The notes under the pieces were generated by a model. It did not search any database, had not been told where the DNA came from, and was given only the letters and a program-made list of their open reading frames with translations. 64,000 nt of DNA. It comes from Marinobacter sp. C7. GTDB taxonomy: Bacteria; Pseudomonadota; Gammaproteobacteria; Pseudomonadales; Oleiphilaceae. The stretch lies in the NCBI RefSeq assembly GCF_022343555.1, contig NZ_JAKQZH010000001.1:248001-312000 (forward strand), written 5' to 3'. The translations under genes were made by a program, and so were the position numbers. Positions 43,437-52,483 of this stretch are shown here, piece by piece. Every line of letters starts with the position of its first letter. Position 1 is the stretch's first letter.

Positions 43437-44114
43437 TCAGCGTTTTAGGTACTGGCTGAAATCCACATCGCTGGCAGACAGGATCGCCTGCACCCGGTTA
43501 TGTACCCCCAGCTTGCGCAGGATCGCGGACACGTGCGCTTTCACCGTGGTCTCGGCAATGTTCAGGTTGTAGGCAATCTGCTTGTTGGATTCCCCCTTGG
43601 ACATCCGTTCCAGTACCAGTAACTGCCGGCGGGTGAGGGAGTTGAGCAGTTCCGGTGAGATCGGGTTGTCGTCGCCTCGGCTTCGGCGATGGCCGCTTTC
43701 CTTGCCGGTGCGAATGATGTCGGAGGGCAGGTAGACGTTGCCGTTGAGGATCTGCTGGATCGCTTCGGTCATCTGGGCCCGGGGTGAGGATTTGGTGATA
43801 AACCCCACGGCACCGTAGGTGATTGCCTGCAGGACCACCTGCTTGTCCTCCTCGGCGGAGACGATGACCACCGGGATGCTGGGCGCCTCGTTACGCAGGG
43901 TAATCAGTCCGTTAAGACCGTGCATGCCCGGCATGTTCAGGTCCAGCAGGATCAGGTCCAGGTCGTCGTTTTCCCGGGTAATCTCCAGGGCGCTGTCGAG
44001 GTCATCGGTCTCAATGATTTCACTGCCTTCGAAACCGGAAGAAATCACACTGCTGATGGCTTCGCGGAACAGCGGGTGGTCGTCGGCAATCAGAATCTTG
44101 TACGCCGGCTCCAT
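43437..44114 (-). CDS. erbR: ErbR/AgmR-type LuxR-family response regulator
   Basis: 225 residues: a receiver domain ([15 protein letters not shown], phospho-acceptor D58 in [10 protein letters not shown], Lys in FITKSS) and a LuxR helix-turn-helix ([20 protein letters not shown], then [18 protein letters not shown]). In Pseudomonas, ErbR (AgmR, ExaE-related) activates the exa/ped genes of PQQ-dependent alcohol oxidation. The ATG at 44114 has GGAGAC at correct spacing; an in-frame extension to 44210 is not supported. It is divergent from an ABC transporter operon. Confidence 0.88.
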   Translation of the reverse strand: MEPAYKILIADDHPLFREAISSVISSGFEGSEIIETDDLDSALEITRENDDLDLILLDLNMPGMHGLNGLITLRNEAPSIPVVIVSAEEDKQVVLQAITYGAVGFITKSSPRAQMTEAIQQILNGNVYLPSDIIRTGKESGHRRSRGDDNPISPELLNSLTRRQLLVLERMSKGESNKQIAYNLNIAETTVKAHVSAILRKLGVHNRVQAILSASDVDFSQYLKR

Positions 44115-44371
44115 GAATGTCTCCGCCTGTTTGTTTTCGGTGTCGGGACTGGCTCCGGTTTCATGATAGCGGTTTTCCGGAGAGAGTGCGGCATCAAGCT
44201 TGTTCAGCATGGCGTCCTCCTGTGCTCGGGGAGGTTTTACCTGCCCCCGCTTATTATTGTGATTGTTTCATTACACGCCATATCGGCTATCGGTTGAATG
44301 CGACCATCGCACCAAAAAACAGGCACCAAAGTACTATTCTTGATGGTTCTCAGGGTTCGTATCGTGAAGAT

Positions 44372-45361
44372 ATGACTCAACAAAGAACAAAAACGCCCCT
44401 CATAACCGTTCCCGGCCCTGTCAGGGCCGTGATCGCAGCATGCCTGCTTCTGAGCGGGGTGGCGCAGGCGCAGTCCTTGCCGGTCCTGTCCCTGAGTGTG
44501 CTGCAGTTTGGCACTGCCCACTGGGAGCTGGACCACCTGAGGCACCGGGGGCTTGATCGGGCCCATGGATACCGGCTCGATCTCAGGCCTGTTGCCAACC
44601 TCCCGGCATCCCGCCTGGCAGTGACCAGTGGCACCGTCGATGGAGCCGTTGCGGATCTGCTCTGGGCCCAGTCCCGCTACGCTGCCGGTTCACCGTTTCT
44701 CTACGTTCCGTTCTCATCCCGCATTGGCGATATCGTCGTGGCAAAAGAGTCGGGTATTGAGACCATCGCAGACCTCAGGGGTCGCCGTATCGGCGTGGCT
44801 GGCGGGCCCGACAGCAAGGGCTGGATACTGTTGAACCGGGTGGCCAGCCGGCAGGGACTTGCCCTGAAAGACAGCGTGGAACTTCAATTCGGCGCCCCGC
44901 CATTGCTCAGTCAGGCCCTGAAGCGCGGTCAGGTGGATGCCATCGTCACCTACTGGCATTTTGCCGCCCGGCTGAAAGGGCAGGGCGAATGGCGATCCGC
45001 CTTTGCGATGGAAGAACTGCTCTCGGAGCTTGGCCTGGACACAAACCTGCCGGTGCTCGGCTATGTCTTTCCCGAAGGTTGGGCGCAGTCTCACCAAGAC
45101 TTGATTGATCGTTTCGCCGGTTCGCTACGGCAAGCGAAACAGGAGCTGGCGGAAGAGCCCGGACACTGGCAGAGAATCCGTGCGCTGATGCGGAACCCGG
45201 CGCCCGGCGAATTCGAGGCACTCCGGGAGGGCTTTGTCGCAGGCACGCCGGCGCCGCTCACTGCACAACGGATTTCCGACCTGCAACGCCTTCTCGAACT
45301 GACCGGCGCCGATCCCGACCATCTCATGCCGGCAGCCCTGTTTTACCGGGAGGCACCGTGA
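44372..45361 (+). CDS. NitT/TauT-type ABC substrate-binding protein
   Basis: 329 residues with a signal peptide (VIAACLLLSGVAQAQ). The fold is that of aliphatic sulfonate/nitrate/taurine binding proteins: VLQFGTAHWELDHLRHRGLD, LDLRPVANLPASRLAVTSGTV (ligand-site loop), and DLRGRRIGVAGGPDSKGWIL. It is first in a three-gene operon with 4- and 8-base overlaps. Its place inside the alcohol-oxidation island suggests a ligand related to that metabolism, but the ligand is unknown. Confidence 0.85.
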   Translation: MTQQRTKTPLITVPGPVRAVIAACLLLSGVAQAQSLPVLSLSVLQFGTAHWELDHLRHRGLDRAHGYRLDLRPVANLPASRLAVTSGTVDGAVADLLWAQSRYAAGSPFLYVPFSSRIGDIVVAKESGIETIADLRGRRIGVAGGPDSKGWILLNRVASRQGLALKDSVELQFGAPPLLSQALKRGQVDAIVTYWHFAARLKGQGEWRSAFAMEELLSELGLDTNLPVLGYVFPEGWAQSHQDLIDRFAGSLRQAKQELAEEPGHWQRIRALMRNPAPGEFEALREGFVAGTPAPLTAQRISDLQRLLELTGADPDHLMPAALFYREAP

Positions 45362-46134
45362 CCCCCATGTATGGACGGCCACCCACCTGGAGCTACTGGG
45401 TGGTGTTGCCGGCCGTGATGCTGGCCTGGGCGGGCCTGGCCGAAGCTCTCGACACCTCGCTGTTACCCGCACCATTAACCGTCCTGGGTACCCTGTCGGG
45501 GGAGGCCGCCAATGGTGAGCTCTGGTATCACCTTGGTGCCACCCTTGGCCGCGTGCTGATCGCCTTTGTCCTGGCCATGGCCCTGGGCACCGCCATCGGC
45601 GTGGCGATGGGCCGCTCTGCCACCACCAACGCTCTGTTCGATCCCTTGCTGGTTGTGCTGCTTAACCTTCCCGCCCTCGTTACCATCATCCTCATGTACG
45701 TCTGGTTCGGCCTGGTGGAGGTGGCGGCCGTGATGGCGGTGGTGATCAACAAAGTGCCCAATGTCGCGGTCACCGTGCGGGAAGGTGCGAGAAGCCTGGA
45801 TCCGAAACTGGAAGATATGGCCACGGTGTACCGTTTCACCCGCTGGCAGCGGTTCCGGGAAGTCTGGTTACCACAACTGTTCCCGTACCTGATGGCCGCC
45901 ACCCGCGGCGGCCTCGCCCTGATCTGGAAAATCGTCCTGGTGGTCGAACTGCTCGGTCGGTCCAGCGGCGTGGGTTTCAAGCTCCACCTGGCGTTCCAGG
46001 TCTTCGATGTGGCCACCATCCTGGCCTACAGCCTCGCCTTCATCGCTATCGTCCAGCTTATCGAACTGGCTTTGCTCCAGCCCCTGGAGCGTCGGGCAAG
46101 CCGGTGGCGGCAACCGGAGACGGCCCATGCTTGA
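45358..46134 (+). CDS. ABC transporter permease, NitT/TauT type
   Basis: 258 residues with about six membrane helices. The EAA-like cytoplasmic loop is EGARSLDPKLEDMATVYRFT with the following RFREVWLPQLFPYLMAA, as in SsuC/TauC. The GTG start overlaps the stop of the binding protein (GTGA). Confidence 0.87.
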   Translation: MTPMYGRPPTWSYWVVLPAVMLAWAGLAEALDTSLLPAPLTVLGTLSGEAANGELWYHLGATLGRVLIAFVLAMALGTAIGVAMGRSATTNALFDPLLVVLLNLPALVTIILMYVWFGLVEVAAVMAVVINKVPNVAVTVREGARSLDPKLEDMATVYRFTRWQRFREVWLPQLFPYLMAATRGGLALIWKIVLVVELLGRSSGVGFKLHLAFQVFDVATILAYSLAFIAIVQLIELALLQPLERRASRWRQPETAHA

Positions 46135-46795
46135 ATTGAGAATCGAGGGACGGAGCTTTGGCCAGCCGGTGCTGGGGGAAATTTTCACCACCATCCGTCA
46201 GGGTGACCGTATTTGCCTGCTGGGGCCCTCCGGTATCGGTAAAACTACTCTCCTGAATGCTATCGCCGGTCTGGACCACTCCCTGTCTGCCAAAGCCGTG
46301 CCAAACCGGGATAAAGCGCGGGTAGGTTATCTGTTCCAGGAGCACCGACTGCTGCCCTGGCGGACTCTGCGGCAGAACCTGGCCATCGTCGGCGCTGACG
46401 CCGCCGATATTGATCGTGTATTGGACAGTGTTGGACTTGCTGGCTATGCGGATCATCTGCCTGACCAACTCTCACTCGGTATGGCACGCCGTGCCGCCCT
46501 GGCCCGTTGCCTGGTGATCCAGCCGGATCTGTTGTTGCTCGACGAACCGTTCGCATCCCTCGATCCGGTCCGGGCTACCGAGCTCAAGCACCTGATCCTC
46601 GAGCTGCTGGACCGGCATCCGGCAATGGCCATGATCTGTGTTACCCACGATGCCGGGGATGCGACTGATCTGGCGAACCGGCTGTGGTACCTCGATGGCC
46701 AGCCTGCGTGTTTGCAATGGGACGCACCAGTTGGTTCTCCGGGGACAGTGGAAGGGGTCGTTCAAACGCTGAGAAATCTGGACCAGGTAGGCTAA
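46127..46795 (+). CDS. ABC transporter ATP-binding protein, NitT/TauT type
   Basis: 222 residues, short for an ABC ATPase. Walker A is GPSGIGKTTLL, the Q-loop is FQEHRLLPW, the signature is LSLGMARRAALARCL (altered from LSGGQ), Walker B is LLLLDEPFASLD, and the switch His follows in CVTHD. It overlaps the permease by 8 bases and completes the importer. Confidence 0.87.
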   Translation: MLELRIEGRSFGQPVLGEIFTTIRQGDRICLLGPSGIGKTTLLNAIAGLDHSLSAKAVPNRDKARVGYLFQEHRLLPWRTLRQNLAIVGADAADIDRVLDSVGLAGYADHLPDQLSLGMARRAALARCLVIQPDLLLLDEPFASLDPVRATELKHLILELLDRHPAMAMICVTHDAGDATDLANRLWYLDGQPACLQWDAPVGSPGTVEGVVQTLRNLDQVG

Positions 46796-46820
46796 TCGTT
46801 TGGGCAGTTTCCTGAGAAGC

Positions 46821-46867
46821 TTTCTGCCAGGTCCGGGAAAGGCCTCCCGATGCCTCCATGGCAGAAA
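46821..46867. terminator. Hairpin between convergent ABC operons
   Basis: TTTCTGCCA at 46821-46829 pairs perfectly with TGGCAGAAA at 46859-46867 across a 29-base loop. It lies between the stops of two converging operons. Weak T-tracts on either side make termination plausible but unproven. Confidence 0.45.
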
Positions 46868-46905
46868 CTGATAGGGCTATCGTCGCTCCCCCCCCAACTC
46901 GGAAG

Positions 46906-47709
46906 TCAGGCCGATTGAGTCCCGAGAATCTTCGTCCGCTGCGGCCGGAATCCGGCCGTGGCCAGCAACGCCAGAACCACCGTCACCCCGGCCGTAATGC
47001 CATAAGCCATCGGATTCCATTCCAGATACAGCGAGAACCGGATTGCCTCCACCGCATGGGTGAACGGATTGAACTGGCAGACCCAGTACAGCCAGGGACT
47101 GGCCTCGTTCATTTTCCACAGTGGATACAGCGCCGACGACATGAAAAACATCGGAAAGATCACAAAGTTCATCACCCCGGCAAAGTTCTCCAACTGCTTG
47201 ATCCAGGTGGCAATCAGCAGTCCCAGCGCCCCGAGCATCAGGCTGGTGAGAATCAGCGCCGGTAATACGGCCAGGTAGCCCCACAGGGGTGGTTCCACAT
47301 CCACCAGCAGGGCCAGCAGCAGGAACACATAGACCTGGCCGATGGAGACTACCCCCATGGCCAGCAGCTTGGTCACCAGCAGGAAGGGCCGGGGCAGGGG
47401 ACTCATCAACAGTACCCGCATGCTGCCCAGTTCCCGGTCGTACACCATGGACAGGGCACCCTGCATGCTGTTGAACAGAATGATCATCCCGCACAGCCCC
47501 GGAGCAATGTAAGTCTCGTAGGTGATGTAGGTCTGATAGGGCGGAATGATGGAAATCCCCAGTACTGCCCGGAAGCCGGCGGCAAACACCACCAGCCACA
47601 GCAGCGGCCGCACCAGGGCGCTGGCAAAGCGGGTGCGTTGCTGCCAGAACCGCAGCCATTCCCGTGTCTGGATACCTACAAAACAGTGCCAGTAGTGCGC
47701 TGCTTTCAT
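46906..47709 (-). CDS. ABC-2 type permease of the PQQ-alcohol-dehydrogenase system
   Basis: 267 residues with six membrane helices. The ABC-2 features are YETYIAPGLCGMIILFNSMQ, MVYDRELGSMRVLLMSPLP and NFAGVMNFVIFPMFFMSSALYP. Homologues (PedC and relatives) occur only in quinoprotein alcohol dehydrogenase loci and are thought to export a metabolite or assembly factor. The partner ATPase starts immediately upstream, 1 base away. Confidence 0.85.
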   Translation of the reverse strand: MKAAHYWHCFVGIQTREWLRFWQQRTRFASALVRPLLWLVVFAAGFRAVLGISIIPPYQTYITYETYIAPGLCGMIILFNSMQGALSMVYDRELGSMRVLLMSPLPRPFLLVTKLLAMGVVSIGQVYVFLLLALLVDVEPPLWGYLAVLPALILTSLMLGALGLLIATWIKQLENFAGVMNFVIFPMFFMSSALYPLWKMNEASPWLYWVCQFNPFTHAVEAIRFSLYLEWNPMAYGITAGVTVVLALLATAGFRPQRTKILGTQSA

Positions 47710-47710
47710 A

Positions 47711-48433
47711 TCAGCCGGCTCCGGTCAGGGCGTGGAAGGTTTCGGCCAGATCGCGGGTGCCTTCGGCGTCGCAGATGGCCTGGCCATTGCCGTCAGCCAG
47801 CAGTTGGCCCTGGTGCAGGATCAGTACGCGGTCGTCGGCGCGAACTTCTTCAATCAGGTGGGTGGCCCAGAGTACGGTCAGGCCGTCTTCTTCACACAGA
47901 ATCCGAACGTGTTCGTTGAGCGCCTTGCGGCTTGCAACGTCCAGGCCCACCGTGGGTTCATCGAGCAACAGCAGAGAGGGCTCATGCAGGAGAGCCCGGG
48001 CGATTTCGACGCGCCGGCGATGGCCGCCGTTGAGCTGGCGGACGGCATCGTTGGCACGGTCCAGTAGCTCGAAGCGTTCCAGCTCCCGGTCACCCCGAGA
48101 CCTGGCTTCCTTGCGGGACAGTCCGTGCAGGGCGGCGTGGTACTGGAGGTTCTGACGCACGGTCAGGTCGAGGTCCAATGCGTTCTGCTGGAACACCACG
48201 CCGATCTGGCGCATGGCCTCGGCTGGCTGTTGTTTCAGCGACTGCCCGGCCAGCCGGATATCTCCCTGCTGCAAGGCCAACAGGCGGGTGAGCAAACCAA
48301 ACAGGGTGGATTTGCCCGCACCGTTGGGTCCGAGCAATGCGTGAAAACAGCCAGAGGTCAGCGCGAAGCTGACCTCCCGGAGCACCGGCTTGTCGCCGTA
48401 GCGAAAGCTGAGGTTGCTCGCTTCGATGGTCAT
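47711..48433 (-). CDS. ABC ATP-binding protein of the PQQ-alcohol-dehydrogenase system
   Basis: 240 residues. Walker A is GPNGAGKSTLF, the Q-loop is FQQNALDLDLTV, the signature is LNGGHRRRVEIARAL, Walker B is LLLLDEPTVGLD, and the switch His is in WATHL. It is of the export (ABC-2) type. The ATG overlaps the stop of the beta-propeller gene (ATGA), so four genes from the binding protein at 50618 to the permease form one minus-strand operon. Confidence 0.88.
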   Translation of the reverse strand: MTIEASNLSFRYGDKPVLREVSFALTSGCFHALLGPNGAGKSTLFGLLTRLLALQQGDIRLAGQSLKQQPAEAMRQIGVVFQQNALDLDLTVRQNLQYHAALHGLSRKEARSRGDRELERFELLDRANDAVRQLNGGHRRRVEIARALLHEPSLLLLDEPTVGLDVASRKALNEHVRILCEEDGLTVLWATHLIEEVRADDRVLILHQGQLLADGNGQAICDAEGTRDLAETFHALTGAG

Positions 48434-49404
48434 GACGTCGGGTCGATGACCACACCCCAGGGGTAGCGGCCTACCTTGATGGATTTGATCACCTTCAGGT
48501 CTTCCACGTCGATAACAGAAATATCGCCGGACACGCCGTTGGTGGTGTAGAGATGTTTCTCGTCCTTGTCGAGATCCAGCTGCCACACCCGGGCGCCAAC
48601 CAGCAGATAGTCCAGCACCTCATAGGTCTGGGCATCCACAACCGCCACGTGGTTGGAAGGACCCAGTGCCACGAACGCGTACTTGCCATCGGAGGTCAGT
48701 TCAATGCCCACCGGCTGGACCCGATCCTGATTCACGCCAGGCACCTTGAAGGACATCTCGTGAATCTGCTCCAGGTTGTCCACGTCGATGATGTGCACGG
48801 TGCCGCCGATTTCAGCAGAGGCCCAGGCAATCTTGCTGTCTTTTGTGAACTCCACGTGGCGCGGGCGCTGGCCTACGACGATGTTTTTTTCGATCTCGAA
48901 AGTTTCGGTGTTGATCCAGTGCAGCATGCTGGTGGTTTCAGAGGTGTTCACTGCCCACTTGCCGTCCGGGCTCACCGCCATGCCTTCAGGTTCGATACCC
49001 ACATCGATCTGGGCCAGAACATCCTTGGTGTCGACATCCACCACAGTCACGATGGCATCGTCTTCATTGGCGATGTACAGGTGCTTGTTGTTCGGGTGGA
49101 GCGCAAACTGCTCGGGATCCTCGCCCGAGGGAAGTGTGTCCACGATCTTGCGGGTGGCCAGGTCCAGTACCTGAACCGTGTCGTCGTCACTGGCGCAGAT
49201 GTAGAGCTTGGTGTAGTCCTTGGAGAGCAGAATGCCCCGGGGCCGCTGGCCGACATCAATGGTTTCGATCACTTCCCGGGTTTCGGTGTCAATCACCGAC
49301 AGGGTGTTGTCTTTCTCGTTGGAGACATAGGCCACGCTGGCCAGAGCCGGTGTCGACAGGCCGATCATCGCGGCCAGTGCGGTGCGCTTCAAAAGGGTTT
49401 TCAT
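48430..49404 (-). CDS. PQQ-dependent catabolism-associated beta-propeller protein
   Basis: 324 residues with a signal peptide (LKRTALAAMIGLSTPALA). Seven YVTN-type repeats follow, each with a pattern like AYVSNEKDNTLSVIDTET and VGQRPRGILLS. Such proteins are found in quinoprotein alcohol dehydrogenase loci and probably act in the periplasm, perhaps with PQQ handling or redox partner interaction. AAGGAG precedes the ATG at correct spacing. Confidence 0.88.
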   Translation of the reverse strand: MKTLLKRTALAAMIGLSTPALASVAYVSNEKDNTLSVIDTETREVIETIDVGQRPRGILLSKDYTKLYICASDDDTVQVLDLATRKIVDTLPSGEDPEQFALHPNNKHLYIANEDDAIVTVVDVDTKDVLAQIDVGIEPEGMAVSPDGKWAVNTSETTSMLHWINTETFEIEKNIVVGQRPRHVEFTKDSKIAWASAEIGGTVHIIDVDNLEQIHEMSFKVPGVNQDRVQPVGIELTSDGKYAFVALGPSNHVAVVDAQTYEVLDYLLVGARVWQLDLDKDEKHLYTTNGVSGDISVIDVEDLKVIKSIKVGRYPWGVVIDPTS

Positions 49405-49445
49405 GGTGTAACTCCTTTTTGTTTTGACAGTTGGAAACCCATGGG

Positions 49446-50618
49446 TCAGCCGTTGATTCGACACTCGCTCTCCGGCTGGTCAAAGCCGAGGGTGTCCAGT
49501 TCGGTATTCGGGTGAAGGAAACCTTCAAACGGGGCTGTGGCCACCAGCCCCCTCGGATGAACCAGCGGAATGGGCTGACGCATCTGACCATTCCAGTCCC
49601 GAAAGGTGACTTTTCGACCCTTGAAGGCGGCCAGCTGGAATTTGTCGCTGAACAGGAAATTCCGGATCTCAGCGGGCTTTGCGGAATTCAGGTCGGTCAC
49701 GGCGGTCCCGATGGCGCGAATGGCCGCCCAGGCGGCGTAGTCTTCGCTGTTCATGTCCCGGTTGGCCAGCTCGCGAAACCGGTTCTGTAGTTGCGCCGCG
49801 CCCCAGCTCTCAACCACCCGGTGCCAAGTGACTGGAGACATGCCCTGGGTGCCCACCACCGGTCGGGGCAGCCAGGTGTTGAACGGAACATACTCGCCAA
49901 AATCGCCGCGCACATCGGCCACCACCACCGCGTCGTAGTTGCTGGCCTGGGTGAACAGAGGCAGCTCTTTGGAGGCGGTGCGGCGAAGGTCGGCGTCAAA
50001 GGTCCAGGGTTTGTCCTCGACGATCTCCAGCCCGAAGCGCTTGGCAGAGCGGCGGAAGGCATGGGCCCAGCTCTTGTCGGCATCGGTGGGGCCGGTAATC
50101 AGGAACACCTCATCCCAGCGCCGCTGGTTCAGCCACTGGCCGAGCGCGTCGGTGAGCATGGAATAGCTGGGCATGGTGTGCAGCAAATTGACGTCGCACT
50201 GGCCGGTACGCAGGGCATCTTCTTTGGCGCCGGCATTGAAAATCAGGGTGTTGTCGTCGCCCTTTTCGGTAAGGGTTTTCAGGGTCGAGGCAGGCGCGTT
50301 TACCACAAACAGGTCCAGCCCGTTCTCGCGCATGGCATCAAAGGCCGCAATGGCCGCTTCTTCCGAATCGGCCACGTTACTCTGCAACGAGTAATTCTGG
50401 CCCAGAAATTTCCCTGTCGTGCTGTTGTCATTGATGGCCAGTTCGGCGCCACGCAAACCGGCATCTTCCGGGTCGGGAAGCACATTGGACAGCACAGGCC
50501 CCTGATCCGGCATCCACTGCAAATAGCCAATCCGCACGTCCAGCGAATCCGCCCTCAACGGCGTTGCTGCTACCAAGGCGATCAGTGACGTGGCCGCTGT
50601 CCGGGTAAGAAAAGACAT
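49446..50618 (-). CDS. ABC-type branched-chain-like binding protein of the PQQ system
   Basis: 390 residues with a signal peptide (LIALVAATPLRA). It has the Leu/Ile/Val-binding type fold (LSNVLPDPEDAGLRGAELAI, then VADVRGDFGEYVPFN and SEDYAAWAAIRAIG). It belongs to the binding-protein-like family seen with quinoprotein alcohol dehydrogenases, although the associated transporter is of the export type, so its role may be sensing rather than uptake. It is divergent from cytochrome c550. Confidence 0.86.
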   Translation of the reverse strand: MSFLTRTAATSLIALVAATPLRADSLDVRIGYLQWMPDQGPVLSNVLPDPEDAGLRGAELAINDNSTTGKFLGQNYSLQSNVADSEEAAIAAFDAMRENGLDLFVVNAPASTLKTLTEKGDDNTLIFNAGAKEDALRTGQCDVNLLHTMPSYSMLTDALGQWLNQRRWDEVFLITGPTDADKSWAHAFRRSAKRFGLEIVEDKPWTFDADLRRTASKELPLFTQASNYDAVVVADVRGDFGEYVPFNTWLPRPVVGTQGMSPVTWHRVVESWGAAQLQNRFRELANRDMNSEDYAAWAAIRAIGTAVTDLNSAKPAEIRNFLFSDKFQLAAFKGRKVTFRDWNGQMRQPIPLVHPRGLVATAPFEGFLHPNTELDTLGFDQPESECRING

Positions 50619-50877
50619 GGGGCTCTCCGATTTGTTGTTGTGCTTTCAGCTTATGGAAGGGGAAAGCGCCCGGAAATATTCAGAAAGTAGGAATCGGGCG
50701 GTACTAAAGGATGAGATTTGCGCCCGGGGACGCCCTGCTTACTACCAAGGAACTAAGCCAAAGCCTCCAAAGAAGCATTCGGATGATCGCATCGGATTCC
50801 TAGACTGAAAGCCAGCAAGTTGGCAATCACAAAACCAAATGCCAACGCACGGGGAATCAAGAACAGAGGTAGCAACA
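50619..50877. promoter_or_regulatory. Divergent promoter region with TACTACCAAG motif
   Basis: 259 bases without a gene between the binding protein and cytochrome c550. The motif TACTACCAAG at 50740-50749 matches exactly one arm of the palindrome at 52337-52357 upstream of the quinoprotein gene. A second partial copy (GTACTAAAGG) starts at 50701. Shared sites suggest common control, perhaps by ErbR. Confidence 0.5.
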
Positions 50878-51306
50878 ATGGCAACTCCCACTTTTCTGAA
50901 AACACTGCTGGTCCCGGCCCTGATGGGCATGACCGGCCTGGCTATCGCCCACGGCAACGTCACTCCGCAGGAGGTCGATACCGGCAAGCTGCCCGAACTG
51001 GGTGAGGAAGTTCGCATGGAAAACCCGTTCCGGGAGGGCAACGAGCTGGACAAGTTCAACGCCGAGGCCGTGAAGGTCGGTGAAAGCGCCTACGCCGGGA
51101 ACTGTGCCGGTTGCCATGGCATCCGCGCCATGTCCGGGGGGCTGACCCCGGACCTCCGGGAGCTGACAGTCTGGGACGATGAGTACTTCATCAACCGCGT
51201 GCGCAATGGCACCGATCGCGGCATGCCGTCCTGGAAGAAAACCCTGGACCAGAACGCCATGTGGGCCATCAAGACCTACGTGGAGTCGCTTCCGAAGCCG
51301 GAATGA
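50878..51306 (+). CDS. Cytochrome c550, quinoprotein electron acceptor
   Basis: 142 residues with a signal peptide (LLVPALMGMTGLAIA). One heme-c site, CAGCH at 76-80, with the axial Met probably M116 in GTDRGMPSWK. It resembles ExaB/PedF, which takes electrons from the PQQ alcohol dehydrogenase in the periplasm. The order cytochrome, MoxJ-like binding protein, quinoprotein is typical. The ATG follows AGAGGTAG. Confidence 0.9.
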   Translation: MATPTFLKTLLVPALMGMTGLAIAHGNVTPQEVDTGKLPELGEEVRMENPFREGNELDKFNAEAVKVGESAYAGNCAGCHGIRAMSGGLTPDLRELTVWDDEYFINRVRNGTDRGMPSWKKTLDQNAMWAIKTYVESLPKPE

Positions 51307-51377
51307 TGTCGGCTGACCGTCTGATGCTCTGAACAGGGCCGGCCATGTGCCGGCCCATTGTCGTTGGGGGAACCACA

Positions 51378-52334
51378 ATGAAAACAATCGCGCTTTTTCT
51401 GACGTTGATGCTGACCTGGGCCCATGCCTGGGCTCAGGAAGTGGACGACGGCAACGACCTGCTGAACCGTCCTGCCGATCGCACCTACGACCTCATCCTG
51501 GAGTCCGGATACCTGAAGGTGGGGGTCTATGAAAACTTTCCGCCTTATTCCTACGAGGTGGATGGCGAGCCGCGGGGAGTTGATATCGAACTGGGCAAAC
51601 GCATCGCCTGGGAGATGGGCGTGGAGTTCCGCGTGCACTGGATCACGCCGGACGAGAACCTGGGGGACGACCTGAGGAACAATGTCTGGAAGGGGCACTA
51701 CCTGGCCAAGCAGCGGCTGGCGGACGTGATGCTTCGGGTTCCCTATGACAAGAAGTATGCCTACATGCAGGACTCCACCGGCGAGTACATCAACGAGCAG
51801 GTGGTGCTGTTCGGACCCTATCAGCAGGAAACCTGGCAGATCGCGTTCGACCCGGAAAAGCTCGACAGCGTGGAGACCGTTGCTGTGTTTCAGTACCACC
51901 CGATTGGCGTTGAAATTGACACCCTGCCGGATTTCTATCTGTCCTCGGGCCTCGGTGGGCGCCTGCGTGACCAGGTGCGCCATTACCGGAACGTGCGTGA
52001 AGCCTTCGAGGCAATGCGCGCGGGAGAGGTCAGCGCCGTGATGGGGATGCGTTCCGAGATCGATCATGAGCTGGCGAGGCCGGAAAATGCAGCGTTCCGT
52101 CTTGCCGGCAATGGATTTCCCGGTATTGGCAAACAGGTCTGGGACGTAGGCATGGCGATCAAGCACACCCACCGGCAACTGGGTTACGCCCTGGAGGCCA
52201 TCGTTGACAGGCTGGTCAAGCAGGGCGAGATGGATGCCCTGTTCGCCGACCTGAACCTTCGATACAGCGTTCCCCAGTATTACCGCGAATTTCTCGACGC
52301 CAAGGCCCTGGCCCGCGCCGAGGGCGAGCTTTGA
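51378..52334 (+). CDS. Quinoprotein-associated periplasmic binding protein, MoxJ-like
   Basis: 318 residues with a signal peptide (IALFLTLMLTWAHAWAQ). The extracellular-solute-binding type 3 fold is visible in YLKVGVYENFPPYSYEVDGE, RGVDIELGKRIAWEMGVEF, and AFEAMRAGEVSAVMGMRSE. Homologues next to PQQ dehydrogenases (MoxJ, XoxJ, PedG-like) are thought to aid maturation or activation of the apo-enzyme rather than uptake; XoxJ binds the dehydrogenase family it accompanies. It sits between the cytochrome and the quinoprotein genes. Confidence 0.88.
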   Translation: MKTIALFLTLMLTWAHAWAQEVDDGNDLLNRPADRTYDLILESGYLKVGVYENFPPYSYEVDGEPRGVDIELGKRIAWEMGVEFRVHWITPDENLGDDLRNNVWKGHYLAKQRLADVMLRVPYDKKYAYMQDSTGEYINEQVVLFGPYQQETWQIAFDPEKLDSVETVAVFQYHPIGVEIDTLPDFYLSSGLGGRLRDQVRHYRNVREAFEAMRAGEVSAVMGMRSEIDHELARPENAAFRLAGNGFPGIGKQVWDVGMAIKHTHRQLGYALEAIVDRLVKQGEMDALFADLNLRYSVPQYYREFLDAKALARAEGEL

Positions 52335-52336
52335 TT

Positions 52337-52357
52337 CTTGGAAGTAGTACTACCAAG
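52337..52357. promoter_or_regulatory. Palindromic operator upstream of the quinoprotein gene
   Basis: Arms CTTGGAAGTA and TACTACCAAG flank a single G and are reverse complements with one mismatch. The right arm recurs at 50740-50749 upstream of the cytochrome gene. It is located 127 bases before the quinoprotein start, a good position for an activator such as ErbR. The assignment to ErbR is inferred. Confidence 0.5.
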
Positions 52358-52483
52358 TGATGAGGAAATCTGTTCCGGGGGGCAATTGTTGCTCCTTCCC
52401 CTAACAAGAAGAATCAACACAGAGGCGGGAAAAGTTCCCGGTTCGCCGAGAAACTGAAAACAAGAGAATTGGAGAGCGCAACC

